64,000 nucleotides of DNA from positions 294,120 through 358,119 of the forward strand of contig NZ_JACHXZ010000002.1 in the NCBI RefSeq assembly GCF_014192475.1. The letters run 5' to 3'. Below, piece by piece: positions 57,130 through 64,000 of this stretch. The DNA comes from Simiduia aestuariiviva. Its GTDB lineage: Bacteria > Pseudomonadota > Gammaproteobacteria > Pseudomonadales > Cellvibrionaceae. The position numbers and the translations under genes are program-made. Under the pieces are notes generated by a model. That model was not told the origin of the DNA, ran no database searches, and saw only the letters and a list, made by a program, of their open reading frames with translations. Each line of letters opens with the position of its first letter. Within the stretch, counting starts at the first letter, position 1.

Positions 57130-57154
57130 GTAAAGGGTTCCTTAGAATTTTGCT

Positions 57155-57880
57155 TTAGCTTTTCACATTTTCTGCGTGCAAACCACATTCTTTTTTGGTT
57201 GCCTCTTCCCACCACCAGCGACCCTCGCGTTCATGTTGATTGGGGCCTACCGCACGGGTGCAGGGTTCACAGCCAATCGAAATAAAACCGCGATCATGGA
57301 GCGGGTTGTAAGGCACTTTGTGCGCCCTAATATAATCCCAGACCGCTCGAGAGCTCCAATTGGCCAATGGATTGAACTTTGTCAGACTGGCTCCTGTCCG
57401 AGCAAATACTTTGTCGTCCTGTATGACAGGGATGTGCGCTCGGGTGCCCGGGCTTTGATCTTTTCGCTGGCCCGTCACCCAGGCGTCAAGGGTTTGCAAT
57501 TTGCTTTGTAGTGGCATGATTTTTCGTATGCCACAACACTCTTGATGGTTGTCGTCATAAAAGCTGAATAGCCCTTTTTTGCTCACAAGCTTTTGTACGG
57601 CGTTGCCGTCCGGAAACAGGATCTCTAAATTCAACTTGTAGTGCTTCCGTACTGTTTCAATATATTGATAGGTCTCTGGGTGTAATCGACCGGTATCAAG
57701 ACAAAACACTTGAATTTGCGGATCAATCTGACGCGCCATGTCTATTAAAACAATATCTTCAGCGCCACTGAAAGAAAGCGCAAGATCGGCGTAGTGATCA
57801 ATGGCGTATTCAAGAATCTCCATTGGCGTCGAAGATTCTAATTGCCCATTTAAATCAACTAAAGGAATTGGGTCCGTCAT
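57155..57880 (-). CDS. cysH: Assimilatory adenylyl-sulfate reductase (iron-sulfur type CysH)
   Basis: This 241-residue enzyme reduces activated sulfate to sulfite with thioredoxin. The ATP-pyrophosphatase-like loop is LSFSGAEDIVLIDM. Cysteines C115 and C116 (QECCG) with C204 and C207 (IGCEPCTRA) form the CC...CxxC [4Fe-4S] ligand set. The catalytic cysteine is C232 in KECGLHA. The cluster marks the Pseudomonas and plant-like adenylyl-sulfate (APS) reductase rather than the E. coli PAPS type. ATG 57880 follows AAAGG; an ATG-like start at 57907 is less likely. Confidence 0.93.
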   Translation of the reverse strand: MTDPIPLVDLNGQLESSTPMEILEYAIDHYADLALSFSGAEDIVLIDMARQIDPQIQVFCLDTGRLHPETYQYIETVRKHYKLNLEILFPDGNAVQKLVSKKGLFSFYDDNHQECCGIRKIMPLQSKLQTLDAWVTGQRKDQSPGTRAHIPVIQDDKVFARTGASLTKFNPLANWSSRAVWDYIRAHKVPYNPLHDRGFISIGCEPCTRAVGPNQHEREGRWWWEEATKKECGLHAENVKS

Positions 57881-58214
57881 GTGGGGCCTTTGTGGTTGCG
57901 CGAGCAAATTGAACTCTAAGGTAGTTTAGTTCACGAGTTGGCGGCGATTTTAGCAAAGGGTGTTATAAGTGATAAGCAATGTTTGATTATACGCTTATAG
58001 CTTTCGGGTATTTAAGCTGGCGTGAAACATTGGCCATGAAATGCCCAGTCGGCACCATATGCTGTGTGTTTTTTCGCCTTCACAACCACATATCGGATAA
58101 CGGTGCGACATGTTGGTGAAAATTCAGTCGGAGGAGCATCCCGATAAACCGTATATTGTTATATAAAGCAACTAGGACACAGCCGTTTTGGTATATGTTC
58201 CACGGGGAACATGC
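57881..58214. other. 334-base gene-free interval with a parS-like palindrome
   Basis: No coding sequence is apparent. The stretch is A+T-rich and contains ATAT and TTATA tracts suited to promoters for the leftward cysH and other signals that I cannot place. Near its right edge lies the 18-base inverted repeat ATGTTCC-ACGG-GGAACAT at 58195-58212, which overlaps a near-match to the chromosome-partition site parS. No tRNA or small-RNA hairpin stands out. Confidence 0.6.
58195..58212. promoter_or_regulatory. parS-like palindrome
   Basis: The central TGTTCCACGGGGAACA (58196-58211) differs by one base from a canonical TGTTCCACGTGGAACA parS site. It lies three bases beyond the pabB stop. Whether it binds ParB is not known. 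Confidence 0.35.
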
Positions 58215-59636
58215 CTATTGGGGCTGACCTCTGGCGCTCGCTGGTGAAGTGCCTTTGATCAGCTTAGTAACTTTAGTGAGCGATTCTTCATATTCGGCAT
58301 TCGCTTCAGAGCCAACGGTAATGCCTCCGCCCCCCCAGCAGGCAAGACCTTGAGGGCTAGCCACGAGGCTTCTGATGGTGATGTTGGCATCCAAGTTATC
58401 GTTGGCGCTTAAATAGAATAGGCTGCCGCAGTAGGCTTCACGACTAAAGTCTTCCAGCTCGTCAATGATTTCCATCGCTCGCTTTTTGGGCGCGCCAGTA
58501 ACGGAGCCACCGGGAAAGCACGCTTCGAGCAAATCCAGTGGGGTTTGATTGACTGCAAGTTTGCCCGTTATGTTGGAGACAAGGTGGTGAACATTTTCGA
58601 AATGCTCGAGCGAAAACAGGGCGGGCACAGCGATAGTGCCGTGCTCACACACCTTGCCTAGGTCGTTCCTGAGAAGATCGACGATCATCAGGTTTTCCGC
58701 CTGATCTTTAGTGCTGTTGCGCAGCTTGTCTGCAAGAACGCGGTCAAGCGCCGCATCGGAAGACCTGGGTGCAGTGCCTTTTATAGGTTGTGCGAGTACG
58801 TTATTTGACTGGCAGCTCACCAGTCGTTCAGGAGAAAAGCTGAGCAGCGCTCGCTCTTCATCTACCGCCAAGAGGCCCGCCATTGGGCCGGGTAATTTTT
58901 CTCTAAGTTGTCGGTACAGACTTATTGGGTCAGAAACTTGTGAAGCGTGGCTGAATCGCTGGGTATAATTGATCTGGTAGCAGTCGCCAGCCTGTAAATA
59001 AGCCTGAATTTTGTGAAATGCCTTGTGATAGTCGGCCGGAGAGATGTCCGCTGCAAGCGATTCTTGGTCATGCGTCCTGTATTTTTGCGAATTGTGCGTA
59101 AAACTAGTGTCGTCCGCGCTAGAAATGGCCTTAATTAGGGCCGCGCGAGTTTCAGAGTGGCAATCTTCTAAAATGCTGATGCATGCCGTTCCGCTGTGGT
59201 TATCCTGAATCAGTGCCCATGGGTAATATCCCACCGCAAGGTCAGGGAAATTAAATGCTGAGCGAGAAGGGCGGCGCAATTGTGCTAGGCGTCCAAATTC
59301 ATATCCGAGTAGGCCGGCGAGCCCGCCACAGAAGGGCAAATCACTTACAACGGTTTTGGGTTGCATTTCAGCCAATGCTTGCCAAACATCGATGTCAGTA
59401 GGGTTGTGCCAAGTTTTCGAAGGGGACAGCGGGCTGCCAGCGCACAACACTAATTGATTATCTTGCAATGTGAGCCACTGTTGCGGAGCAGCGGTAATGA
59501 TATGATAGCGCCCCGCATTACCTGTGAAATGACAACTGTCGAAAAAGGTGAGGTGGGGCATGCCCCTTAGTCTGCACAACCAAAGACTTGGGTCTTCTAA
59601 GTAAGGTGCTGGAAGGATTTCTGGGGTTGCGTGCAT
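58215..59636 (-). CDS. pabB: Aminodeoxychorismate synthase component I
   Basis: This 473-residue chorismate-using enzyme makes 4-amino-4-deoxychorismate with glutamine-derived ammonia from PabA, leading to p-aminobenzoate and folate. The C-terminal chorismate-binding domain has the PabB-type PIKGTAPR with the lysine nucleophile, LMIVDLLRNDLG, and CFPGGSVTGAPKKRAMEII. The N-terminal domain (about 1-200) is shorter in sequence similarity. The PIKGT lysine separates it from anthranilate synthase TrpE, which has alanine (PIAGT). It is divergent from the alpha/beta hydrolase gene. ATG 59636 is the first in frame. Confidence 0.92.
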   Translation of the reverse strand: MHATPEILPAPYLEDPSLWLCRLRGMPHLTFFDSCHFTGNAGRYHIITAAPQQWLTLQDNQLVLCAGSPLSPSKTWHNPTDIDVWQALAEMQPKTVVSDLPFCGGLAGLLGYEFGRLAQLRRPSRSAFNFPDLAVGYYPWALIQDNHSGTACISILEDCHSETRAALIKAISSADDTSFTHNSQKYRTHDQESLAADISPADYHKAFHKIQAYLQAGDCYQINYTQRFSHASQVSDPISLYRQLREKLPGPMAGLLAVDEERALLSFSPERLVSCQSNNVLAQPIKGTAPRSSDAALDRVLADKLRNSTKDQAENLMIVDLLRNDLGKVCEHGTIAVPALFSLEHFENVHHLVSNITGKLAVNQTPLDLLEACFPGGSVTGAPKKRAMEIIDELEDFSREAYCGSLFYLSANDNLDANITIRSLVASPQGLACWGGGGITVGSEANAEYEESLTKVTKLIKGTSPASARGQPQ

Positions 59637-59731
59637 AAAGAATCAAATCAAGCGGTAAGCGGGCGGCAATTGTAAGTGTTTGTGCCGACCAAGCCAATTT
59701 AAAGCCATGTTGAATCGAAAGGGGGCGCTCC

Positions 59732-60655
59732 ATGAGCGCGCGGTTAGGCGTAAAAAGCAGTAGCGGCTTATTTCCCGCGATGTTGAAAGAGGCTGAGTTA
59801 AAAGGTGACTACGTCGAGGATGTCTACCTGCTCAAGCCGGGCAATAGTGTGGATCGCACGGTGGAATTTGCGGTTACCCACTTAAGTGCACCAGGAAAAC
59901 ACAATGCCTCCTTGCCTCCAGTGGTGCTAGTCCATGGCCTGTATCGCAATCGCCAGCAATGGATAGCCGGCGGCCGTGGCCTCGCAATGGCTTTAATCAA
60001 CGAAGGGTATGATGTTTGGCTGCCAGAATTGCGCGAGCACGGCAGTTCGCCATTACGTGATCAGGGCGTAGAACAGGGGCCATTGGATATTGCAGAGTGT
60101 GACCTACCGGCTGCTGCAATGTTTATTCGGGAGCAGACAGGGAGGCCGGCAATTTTTGTCGGCGTAGATGTAAGTAGCTTATCTTTGCTTTACGCGTATC
60201 AATCAGGATTGCTATCCGCCAATCTCATATTGGCCTTGGTATCGCTGGGAGGACCGTGCGACAAAGATTCTATGACGCTAGGGCAGCGGATTGCAGATGC
60301 TGGTCTACGCAAGCAGCTGGTTCAAGAGTTTGGTGGCGATGAGCCAGAACGTCGTGCCTGGCTTAAAATTTGGCGCCGACGCTTTGGCTTGCTGACGCGC
60401 TGGCGGCGCAAGCCCTCAGAGTCGCTAACCCTCTTTCTTAGCCAGCCGCGCAAGGTTCTACATATATTTGCACCGGAGCAATTTGCCGCGCGCTTGACGC
60501 GTTGGCGCAATTTACCGTCCGTAGAAATTCACCTTTTGGCAGACACCGCGCACAACTATACAAGTGCGAGGGAGTGGTTGCACCATGAGAAAAGTGTGCA
60601 TCAAGTTTTACCGGGCATGCTGCAAATATTTAAGGAAATTACTGAGTCCAATTGA
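59732..60655 (+). CDS. Alpha/beta hydrolase with aspartate at the nucleophile elbow
   Basis: This 307-residue protein has an alpha/beta hydrolase fold: PVVLVHGLYRNRQQW (oxyanion segment, HG at 68-69), the nucleophile elbow G144-V-D146-V-S-S149, and a probable catalytic His274 in DTAHNYTSAR. Most esterases have serine in the elbow; Asp146 is the arrangement seen in haloalkane dehalogenases and epoxide hydrolases, or the site has decayed. The middle part is rich in arginine and tryptophan. It starts at ATG after GGGGGCG. A Rieske gene follows by seven bases, then rraA; a probable esterase before rraA also occurs in Pseudomonas, as I recall. Confidence 0.75.
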   Translation: MSARLGVKSSSGLFPAMLKEAELKGDYVEDVYLLKPGNSVDRTVEFAVTHLSAPGKHNASLPPVVLVHGLYRNRQQWIAGGRGLAMALINEGYDVWLPELREHGSSPLRDQGVEQGPLDIAECDLPAAAMFIREQTGRPAIFVGVDVSSLSLLYAYQSGLLSANLILALVSLGGPCDKDSMTLGQRIADAGLRKQLVQEFGGDEPERRAWLKIWRRRFGLLTRWRRKPSESLTLFLSQPRKVLHIFAPEQFAARLTRWRNLPSVEIHLLADTAHNYTSAREWLHHEKSVHQVLPGMLQIFKEITESN

Positions 60656-60662
60656 TCTGACT

Positions 60663-60974
60663 ATGGCTTACCACCCACTAGAAAAATTAATCCATTTGCA
60701 CGATGGTTACTGTCGTCCATTTCAAGTTGCCGGCATGCCACTATTGTTGGTCCAGGATGAGGGGCGTCCCTTTGTGTTGATCAATCGCTGCCCCCATATG
60801 GATGCTCGTATGGATCGCGCGCAGGTGATGGGCGGCCATATTCGATGTCCTGTTCACGGTATCGCATTCGATTTAAATTCAGGCGTCGCGCAAGGTCCAC
60901 TCGGTCATTGCTTGAAGCAGCTTGAAAAAGTGCCTCACGTATTTCAGGACACTACGATTGGCGTTGACCTTTAG
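60663..60974 (+). CDS. Stand-alone Rieske [2Fe-2S] ferredoxin-like protein
   Basis: This 103-residue single-domain protein has both Rieske ligand pairs, C43-P-H45 and C62-P-V-H65, arranged as CPHM and CPVHG. Such small Rieske proteins carry electrons to oxygenases or related enzymes, but no oxygenase is present in the window. ATG 60663 is chosen; an in-frame ATG at 60564 would overlap the upstream hydrolase gene by 92 bases. It starts seven bases after the hydrolase stop. Confidence 0.82.
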   Translation: MAYHPLEKLIHLHDGYCRPFQVAGMPLLLVQDEGRPFVLINRCPHMDARMDRAQVMGGHIRCPVHGIAFDLNSGVAQGPLGHCLKQLEKVPHVFQDTTIGVDL

Positions 60975-61083
60975 TTAGCACCTTGATTAATAAAATAATG
61001 AATATGGATTTCATGGATGCTGCCGCGGTGGTGTGCTGGTGTTAAGCCGTGGCACACTGCAATAAAACACGCAGGAGTTCACC

Positions 61084-61581
61084 ATGGTTACCCAGCCACA
61101 CTTTTCAACACCCGATCTTTGCGATGACTACCCAGACGACGTAGCAATTTTAGAAATCTATTTACACGATTTCGGCGCGATCGAGCGCTTTTCTGGAGTG
61201 GCTGCAACCGTTAAATGCTTTGAAGATAATTCCAAAGTAAAGGCTTTGGCGGCGGAGCCGGGGCGGGGGCGGGTTATGGTGGTCGACGGTGGTGGTTCGT
61301 TGCGACGTGCGTTATTGGGTGACATGATTGCTGAGCAGGCCGTGCAGAATGGTTGGTCCGGCTTTATTATTTTTGGGTGCATACGAGATGTTGAAGTTAT
61401 CGCCCGGTTGCCGCTAGGTGTTAAGGCGTTGCAGCCATGTCCCATCAAGACAAATAAACGTGATCTTGGCGATGTTGATGTTCCTGTTCGATTCGGTGGC
61501 GTTACCGTATCGCCAGGTGATTATGTCTACGCGGATGCCAATGGCGTTGTGATCTCTCGTCGTGCGCTGGTTGAGTGCTGA
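61084..61581 (+). CDS. rraA: Regulator of ribonuclease E activity RraA
   Basis: This 165-residue protein has the RraA-like layout beginning TPDLCDDYPDDVAIL and including GSLRRALLGDMIAEQAV, with RDVEVIARLPLGVKAL. RraA binds RNase E and inhibits mRNA decay; related proteins are 4-hydroxy-4-methyl-2-oxoglutarate aldolases, so the assignment should be kept family-level. ATG 61084 has a GGAG four bases upstream. A bidirectional terminator follows. Confidence 0.9.
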   Translation: MVTQPHFSTPDLCDDYPDDVAILEIYLHDFGAIERFSGVAATVKCFEDNSKVKALAAEPGRGRVMVVDGGGSLRRALLGDMIAEQAVQNGWSGFIIFGCIRDVEVIARLPLGVKALQPCPIKTNKRDLGDVDVPVRFGGVTVSPGDYVYADANGVVISRRALVEC

Positions 61582-61606
61582 GCTGTCGTGTTAATAGACT
61601 CTGGAA

Positions 61607-61635
61607 ATAAAAAAGGGTTGCCGTAGCAACCCTTT
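61607..61635. terminator. Bidirectional terminator between rraA and aceA
   Basis: AAAGGGTTGC (61612-61621) pairs with GCAACCCTTT (61626-61635) around a CGTA loop. A-rich sequence lies to the left, so it can terminate leftward aceA, and the T-rich arm is on the right. Confidence 0.75.
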
Positions 61636-61650
61636 GTCTGAAGCAATGAA

Positions 61651-63243
61651 CTAGAATTGGTTCATTGTGTTATCTTTTCCAGACGCCTTCAGTGCTGCAT
61701 CGCCGGAGAAGTATTCTTTATGATCGTCACCCATGTCTGAACCAGCCATGTTCTGGTGTTTAACACAGGCAATACCCTGACGAATTTCCTGGCGCTGCAC
61801 GCCCTGAACATATGCCAGCATACCTTCTTGGCCAAAGTAGCCTTTTGCCAAATTGTCCGTTGACAGCGCGGCGGTATGGTAGGTTGGCAGAGTGATAAGG
61901 TGGTGGAAAATGCCCGCCTCACGCGACGCATCCTTTTGGAAGTTTTGAATCCGACGATCAGCTTCTTGGGCTAGCTCGCTGTTGTCGTAGTCAACACTCA
62001 TCAGGTTGTTGCGGTCGTATGCGGTTAGATCCTTACCTTCATCGGCCCATGCATCGAAAACTTGTTGACGGAAGCTTAGCGTCCAGTTGAAGGACGGTGA
62101 ATTGTTGTAAACCAACTTCGCATCAGGCACTGTTTCGCGAATTCGATTAACCATTTTTGCGATTTGTCCAACATGGGGCTTTTCGGTTTCAATCCACAGT
62201 AAATCGGCACCGTTTTGCAGCGATGTAATGCAGTCGAGCACTACGCGATCTTCGCCGCTGCCCTGACGGAATTGAAACAAGCCGCTTGCTAGGCGCTTTG
62301 GACGCAGTAGTTTGCCGTTGCGGTTGATGACCACGTCACCGTTTTTCATGTCGGCAGTTGATACTTCTTCAGCATCCAAGAAACTGTTGTATAAATCGCC
62401 TAGGTCGCCTGGCTCATTGGTCACAGCAATTTGCTTGGTCAGGCCCGCACCGAGGGAGTCGGTTCGAGCAACAATTACGCCGTCTTCTACACCCAACTCT
62501 AAAAAGGCGTAGCGAACCGCACGGATTTTAGCGAGGAAGTCGGCGTGCGGGACAGTTACCTTGCCGTCTTGATGTCCACACTGTTTTTCATCGGATACCT
62601 GGTTTTCAATTTGAATGCAGCAAGCGCCGGCCTCAATCATCTTCTTGGCAAGTAAATAGGTGGCTTCTTCATTGCCGAAACCCGCGTCTATGTCGGCAAT
62701 GATTGGCACCACATGGGTCTCGTGGTTGTCAATTTTGCTTTGAATTTCTGCGGCCAGTTTTTGATCATCTTTTGCGCGAGCATCGTCCAGCTGGCGGAAC
62801 AAGCCGCCTAATTCACGGGCATCCGCTTGGCGCAGGAAGGTGTAGAGCTCTTCAATTAGCGATGCTACTGAAGTCTTTTCGTGCATGGATTGGTCTGGCA
62901 GGGGGCCGAACTCACTGCGCAGAGCGGCAACCATCCAGCCAGAAAGGTACAGATAGCGGCGCTTTGTGGTGCCAAGATGTTTCTTGATAGCTATCAACTT
63001 CTGCTGACCAATAAATCCATGCCAGCAGCCCAAAGATTGGGTGTATTGCGCGGTATCGGCATCGTAATTAGCCATGTCTTCACGCATGATTGTTGCGGTG
63101 TAACGCGCGATATCCAGGCCTGTTTTAAACCGGTTCTGAGCGCGCATGCGGGCGGCGTATTCTGGGTTGATGGCTTCCCACTTGGTGCCTTGCGCGGCGC
63201 GCAGGGCTGCAACTGCGTCGATATCTGTATTGTATTGAGACAT
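61651..63243 (-). CDS. aceA: Isocitrate lyase
   Basis: This 530-residue enzyme cleaves isocitrate to glyoxylate and succinate and opens the glyoxylate shunt for growth on acetate and fatty acids. The catalytic signature is DEKQCGHQDGK with the cysteine base near residue 220, and VVPIIADIDAGFGNEE and VARTDSLGA are typical. At 530 residues it is the longer Pseudomonas/Acinetobacter type, not the 434-residue E. coli type. ATG 63243 follows GGAAGGA. A divergent LysR gene lies 244 bases away. malate synthase is not in the window. Confidence 0.96.
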   Translation of the reverse strand: MSQYNTDIDAVAALRAAQGTKWEAINPEYAARMRAQNRFKTGLDIARYTATIMREDMANYDADTAQYTQSLGCWHGFIGQQKLIAIKKHLGTTKRRYLYLSGWMVAALRSEFGPLPDQSMHEKTSVASLIEELYTFLRQADARELGGLFRQLDDARAKDDQKLAAEIQSKIDNHETHVVPIIADIDAGFGNEEATYLLAKKMIEAGACCIQIENQVSDEKQCGHQDGKVTVPHADFLAKIRAVRYAFLELGVEDGVIVARTDSLGAGLTKQIAVTNEPGDLGDLYNSFLDAEEVSTADMKNGDVVINRNGKLLRPKRLASGLFQFRQGSGEDRVVLDCITSLQNGADLLWIETEKPHVGQIAKMVNRIRETVPDAKLVYNNSPSFNWTLSFRQQVFDAWADEGKDLTAYDRNNLMSVDYDNSELAQEADRRIQNFQKDASREAGIFHHLITLPTYHTAALSTDNLAKGYFGQEGMLAYVQGVQRQEIRQGIACVKHQNMAGSDMGDDHKEYFSGDAALKASGKDNTMNQF

Positions 63244-63292
63244 TGTCTAATCCTTCCCGTGTGTGGGTTAATAATCTCGGTGGTGTCACCTC

Positions 63293-63320
63293 TTGCAGCA
63301 ACCGCATTGCAGCAACCGCA
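63293..63320. repeat. Tandem 14-base repeat upstream of aceA
   Basis: TTGCAGCAACCGCA occurs twice in perfect tandem, 50-77 bases upstream of the aceA start, in the aceA/lysR divergent region. It may be an operator or a slipped-strand sequence. Confidence 0.8.
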
Positions 63321-63487
63321 CCGTTTAGCTTCTTGCGCTTGAGATCAAGTCTAGGATGCTCACCATAATTTGCCTAATTTATACTTGTTATTGCGGTTAT
63401 CATCAATATGAATTATGGTGTGCGGAAAATGAGGCTGGAGCGCTAAATTGTTGGCGTGCTCCGAGCGAGCTCACAGGGGTAGGATAG

Positions 63488-64000
63488 GTGAATATTAACC
63501 GAGTTGATCTGAATTTACTGGTTTATCTGGATGTCTTGTTGCGTGAGCGCAATGTCACTAAGGCCGCTAACCATCTGGGGTTAAGCCAGCCCGCCATGAG
63601 TAATGGTTTACGGCGTTTGCGGGATCTATTTGAGGATCCTTTGTTGGTGCGCACAAGCGAGGGTATGACGCCCACGGAGCGCGCGCTGAGCCTGCAACCC
63701 GTCATTCGGGATGTGCTCGCTAACGTCGAAAAAGCGGTGCAGCCTCAAAGCGATTTTGATCCATCTGCGTCTGATCGAGTCTACCGGATAATGGCGAGCG
63801 ACTACGCTGAAGCCGTTTTATTTCCGCAGGTCTTGACGCGGCTTCGTCAGGAAGCGCCAGGTGTGACCCTCGATATCATGACGCCCTCAGATGTAAGTTT
63901 TTTGGATGTTGAGCAGGGCAAGGTGGATATGGTGATCAACCGATTCGACAGCATGCCGCAGTCATTCCACCAAACAACGCTCTGGAAAGACGGTTTTTCT
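63488..64000 (+). CDS. LysR-family transcriptional regulator (3'-truncated by the window)
   Basis: At least 171 residues are visible. The N-terminal helix-turn-helix is LLVYLDVLLRERNVTKAANHL with SQPAMSNGLRRLRDLFEDPLL, followed by the start of the substrate-binding domain (DRVYRIMASDYAEAVLFPQVL). The HTH and its RTSEGMTPTERA continuation resemble the NodD/LeuO-like LysR branch. Start is a GTG after GGGGTAGGATAG. It is divergent from aceA, so it could regulate the glyoxylate shunt, though that is inference. It runs off the right edge in frame. Confidence 0.88.
   Translation, partial: MNINRVDLNLLVYLDVLLRERNVTKAANHLGLSQPAMSNGLRRLRDLFEDPLLVRTSEGMTPTERALSLQPVIRDVLANVEKAVQPQSDFDPSASDRVYRIMASDYAEAVLFPQVLTRLRQEAPGVTLDIMTPSDVSFLDVEQGKVDMVINRFDSMPQSFHQTTLWKDGFS

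Overview
The window is a gene-dense stretch of a gammaproteobacterial chromosome with roughly balanced base composition. Its gene order matches the Pseudomonas/Cellvibrio side of the class: corB-ypjD/ffh-rpsP-rimM-trmD-rplS, xerD-dsbC-hom-thrC-recJ, rpoE-mucABCD-lepA-lepB-rnc-era-recO, gacS/cysM-rlmD-relA-mazG, and cysB with a four-iron-type cysH. Glyoxylate-shunt and polyamine genes with little mobile DNA fit a free-living, probably marine Cellvibrionales-like bacterium. The genus is inference. No rRNA, tRNA, CRISPR array, prophage or insertion sequence was found.

Layout. 1-3055: a NUDIX tail, a gamma-class carbonic anhydrase, a DUF1289 protein, then leftward corB and ypjD. 3239-7816: ffh, rpsP-rimM-trmD-rplS (translation and tRNA/ribosome maturation) and xerD. 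7914-14060: dsbC, threonine synthesis (hom, thrC), a thioesterase and recJ. 14026-18055: leftward tesA and a divergent lipoprotein-export-like ABC pair (ybbA-ybbP). 18086-19724: a CueR-type regulator and a Cys-rich permease behind a 19-bp-spacer metal promoter. 19836-23196: prfB with the programmed frameshift, lysS, ung. 23228-27613: an HDOD protein, ygfZ, sdhE-ygfX and nadB. 27871-32196: the envelope-stress regulon rpoE-rseA-rseB-rseC-mucD. 32369-37797: lepA, lepB, a DUF4845 protein, rnc, era, recO, several joined by 4-base overlaps. 37807-46124: gacS facing recO, then cysM-rlmD-relA-mazG.

46102-55611 is the accessory part: a leftward operon of a PuuA-like gamma-glutamyl ligase, a lipoprotein amidohydrolase and an unrecognised membrane protein; a divergent PuuB-like amine oxidase; a TetR regulator; a small membrane protein; a quinone oxidoreductase coupled to a cytosolic 5'-nucleotidase; and a UspA protein. 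55748-64000: cysB, a small CxxC protein, cysH (sulfate assimilation), pabB, an alpha/beta hydrolase with an aspartate at the nucleophile elbow, a small Rieske ferredoxin, rraA, aceA, and a truncated LysR gene divergent from aceA.

Most of the window is ordinary core genome. The best candidates for something less described are the puuA-amidohydrolase-membrane-protein operon (46102-50407), the CueR-type-regulator/permease pair (18086-19724), the Asp-elbow hydrolase with its Rieske neighbour (59732-60974), and a one-mismatch parS-like palindrome at 58196-58211. No entirely new defence or mobile system is evident.
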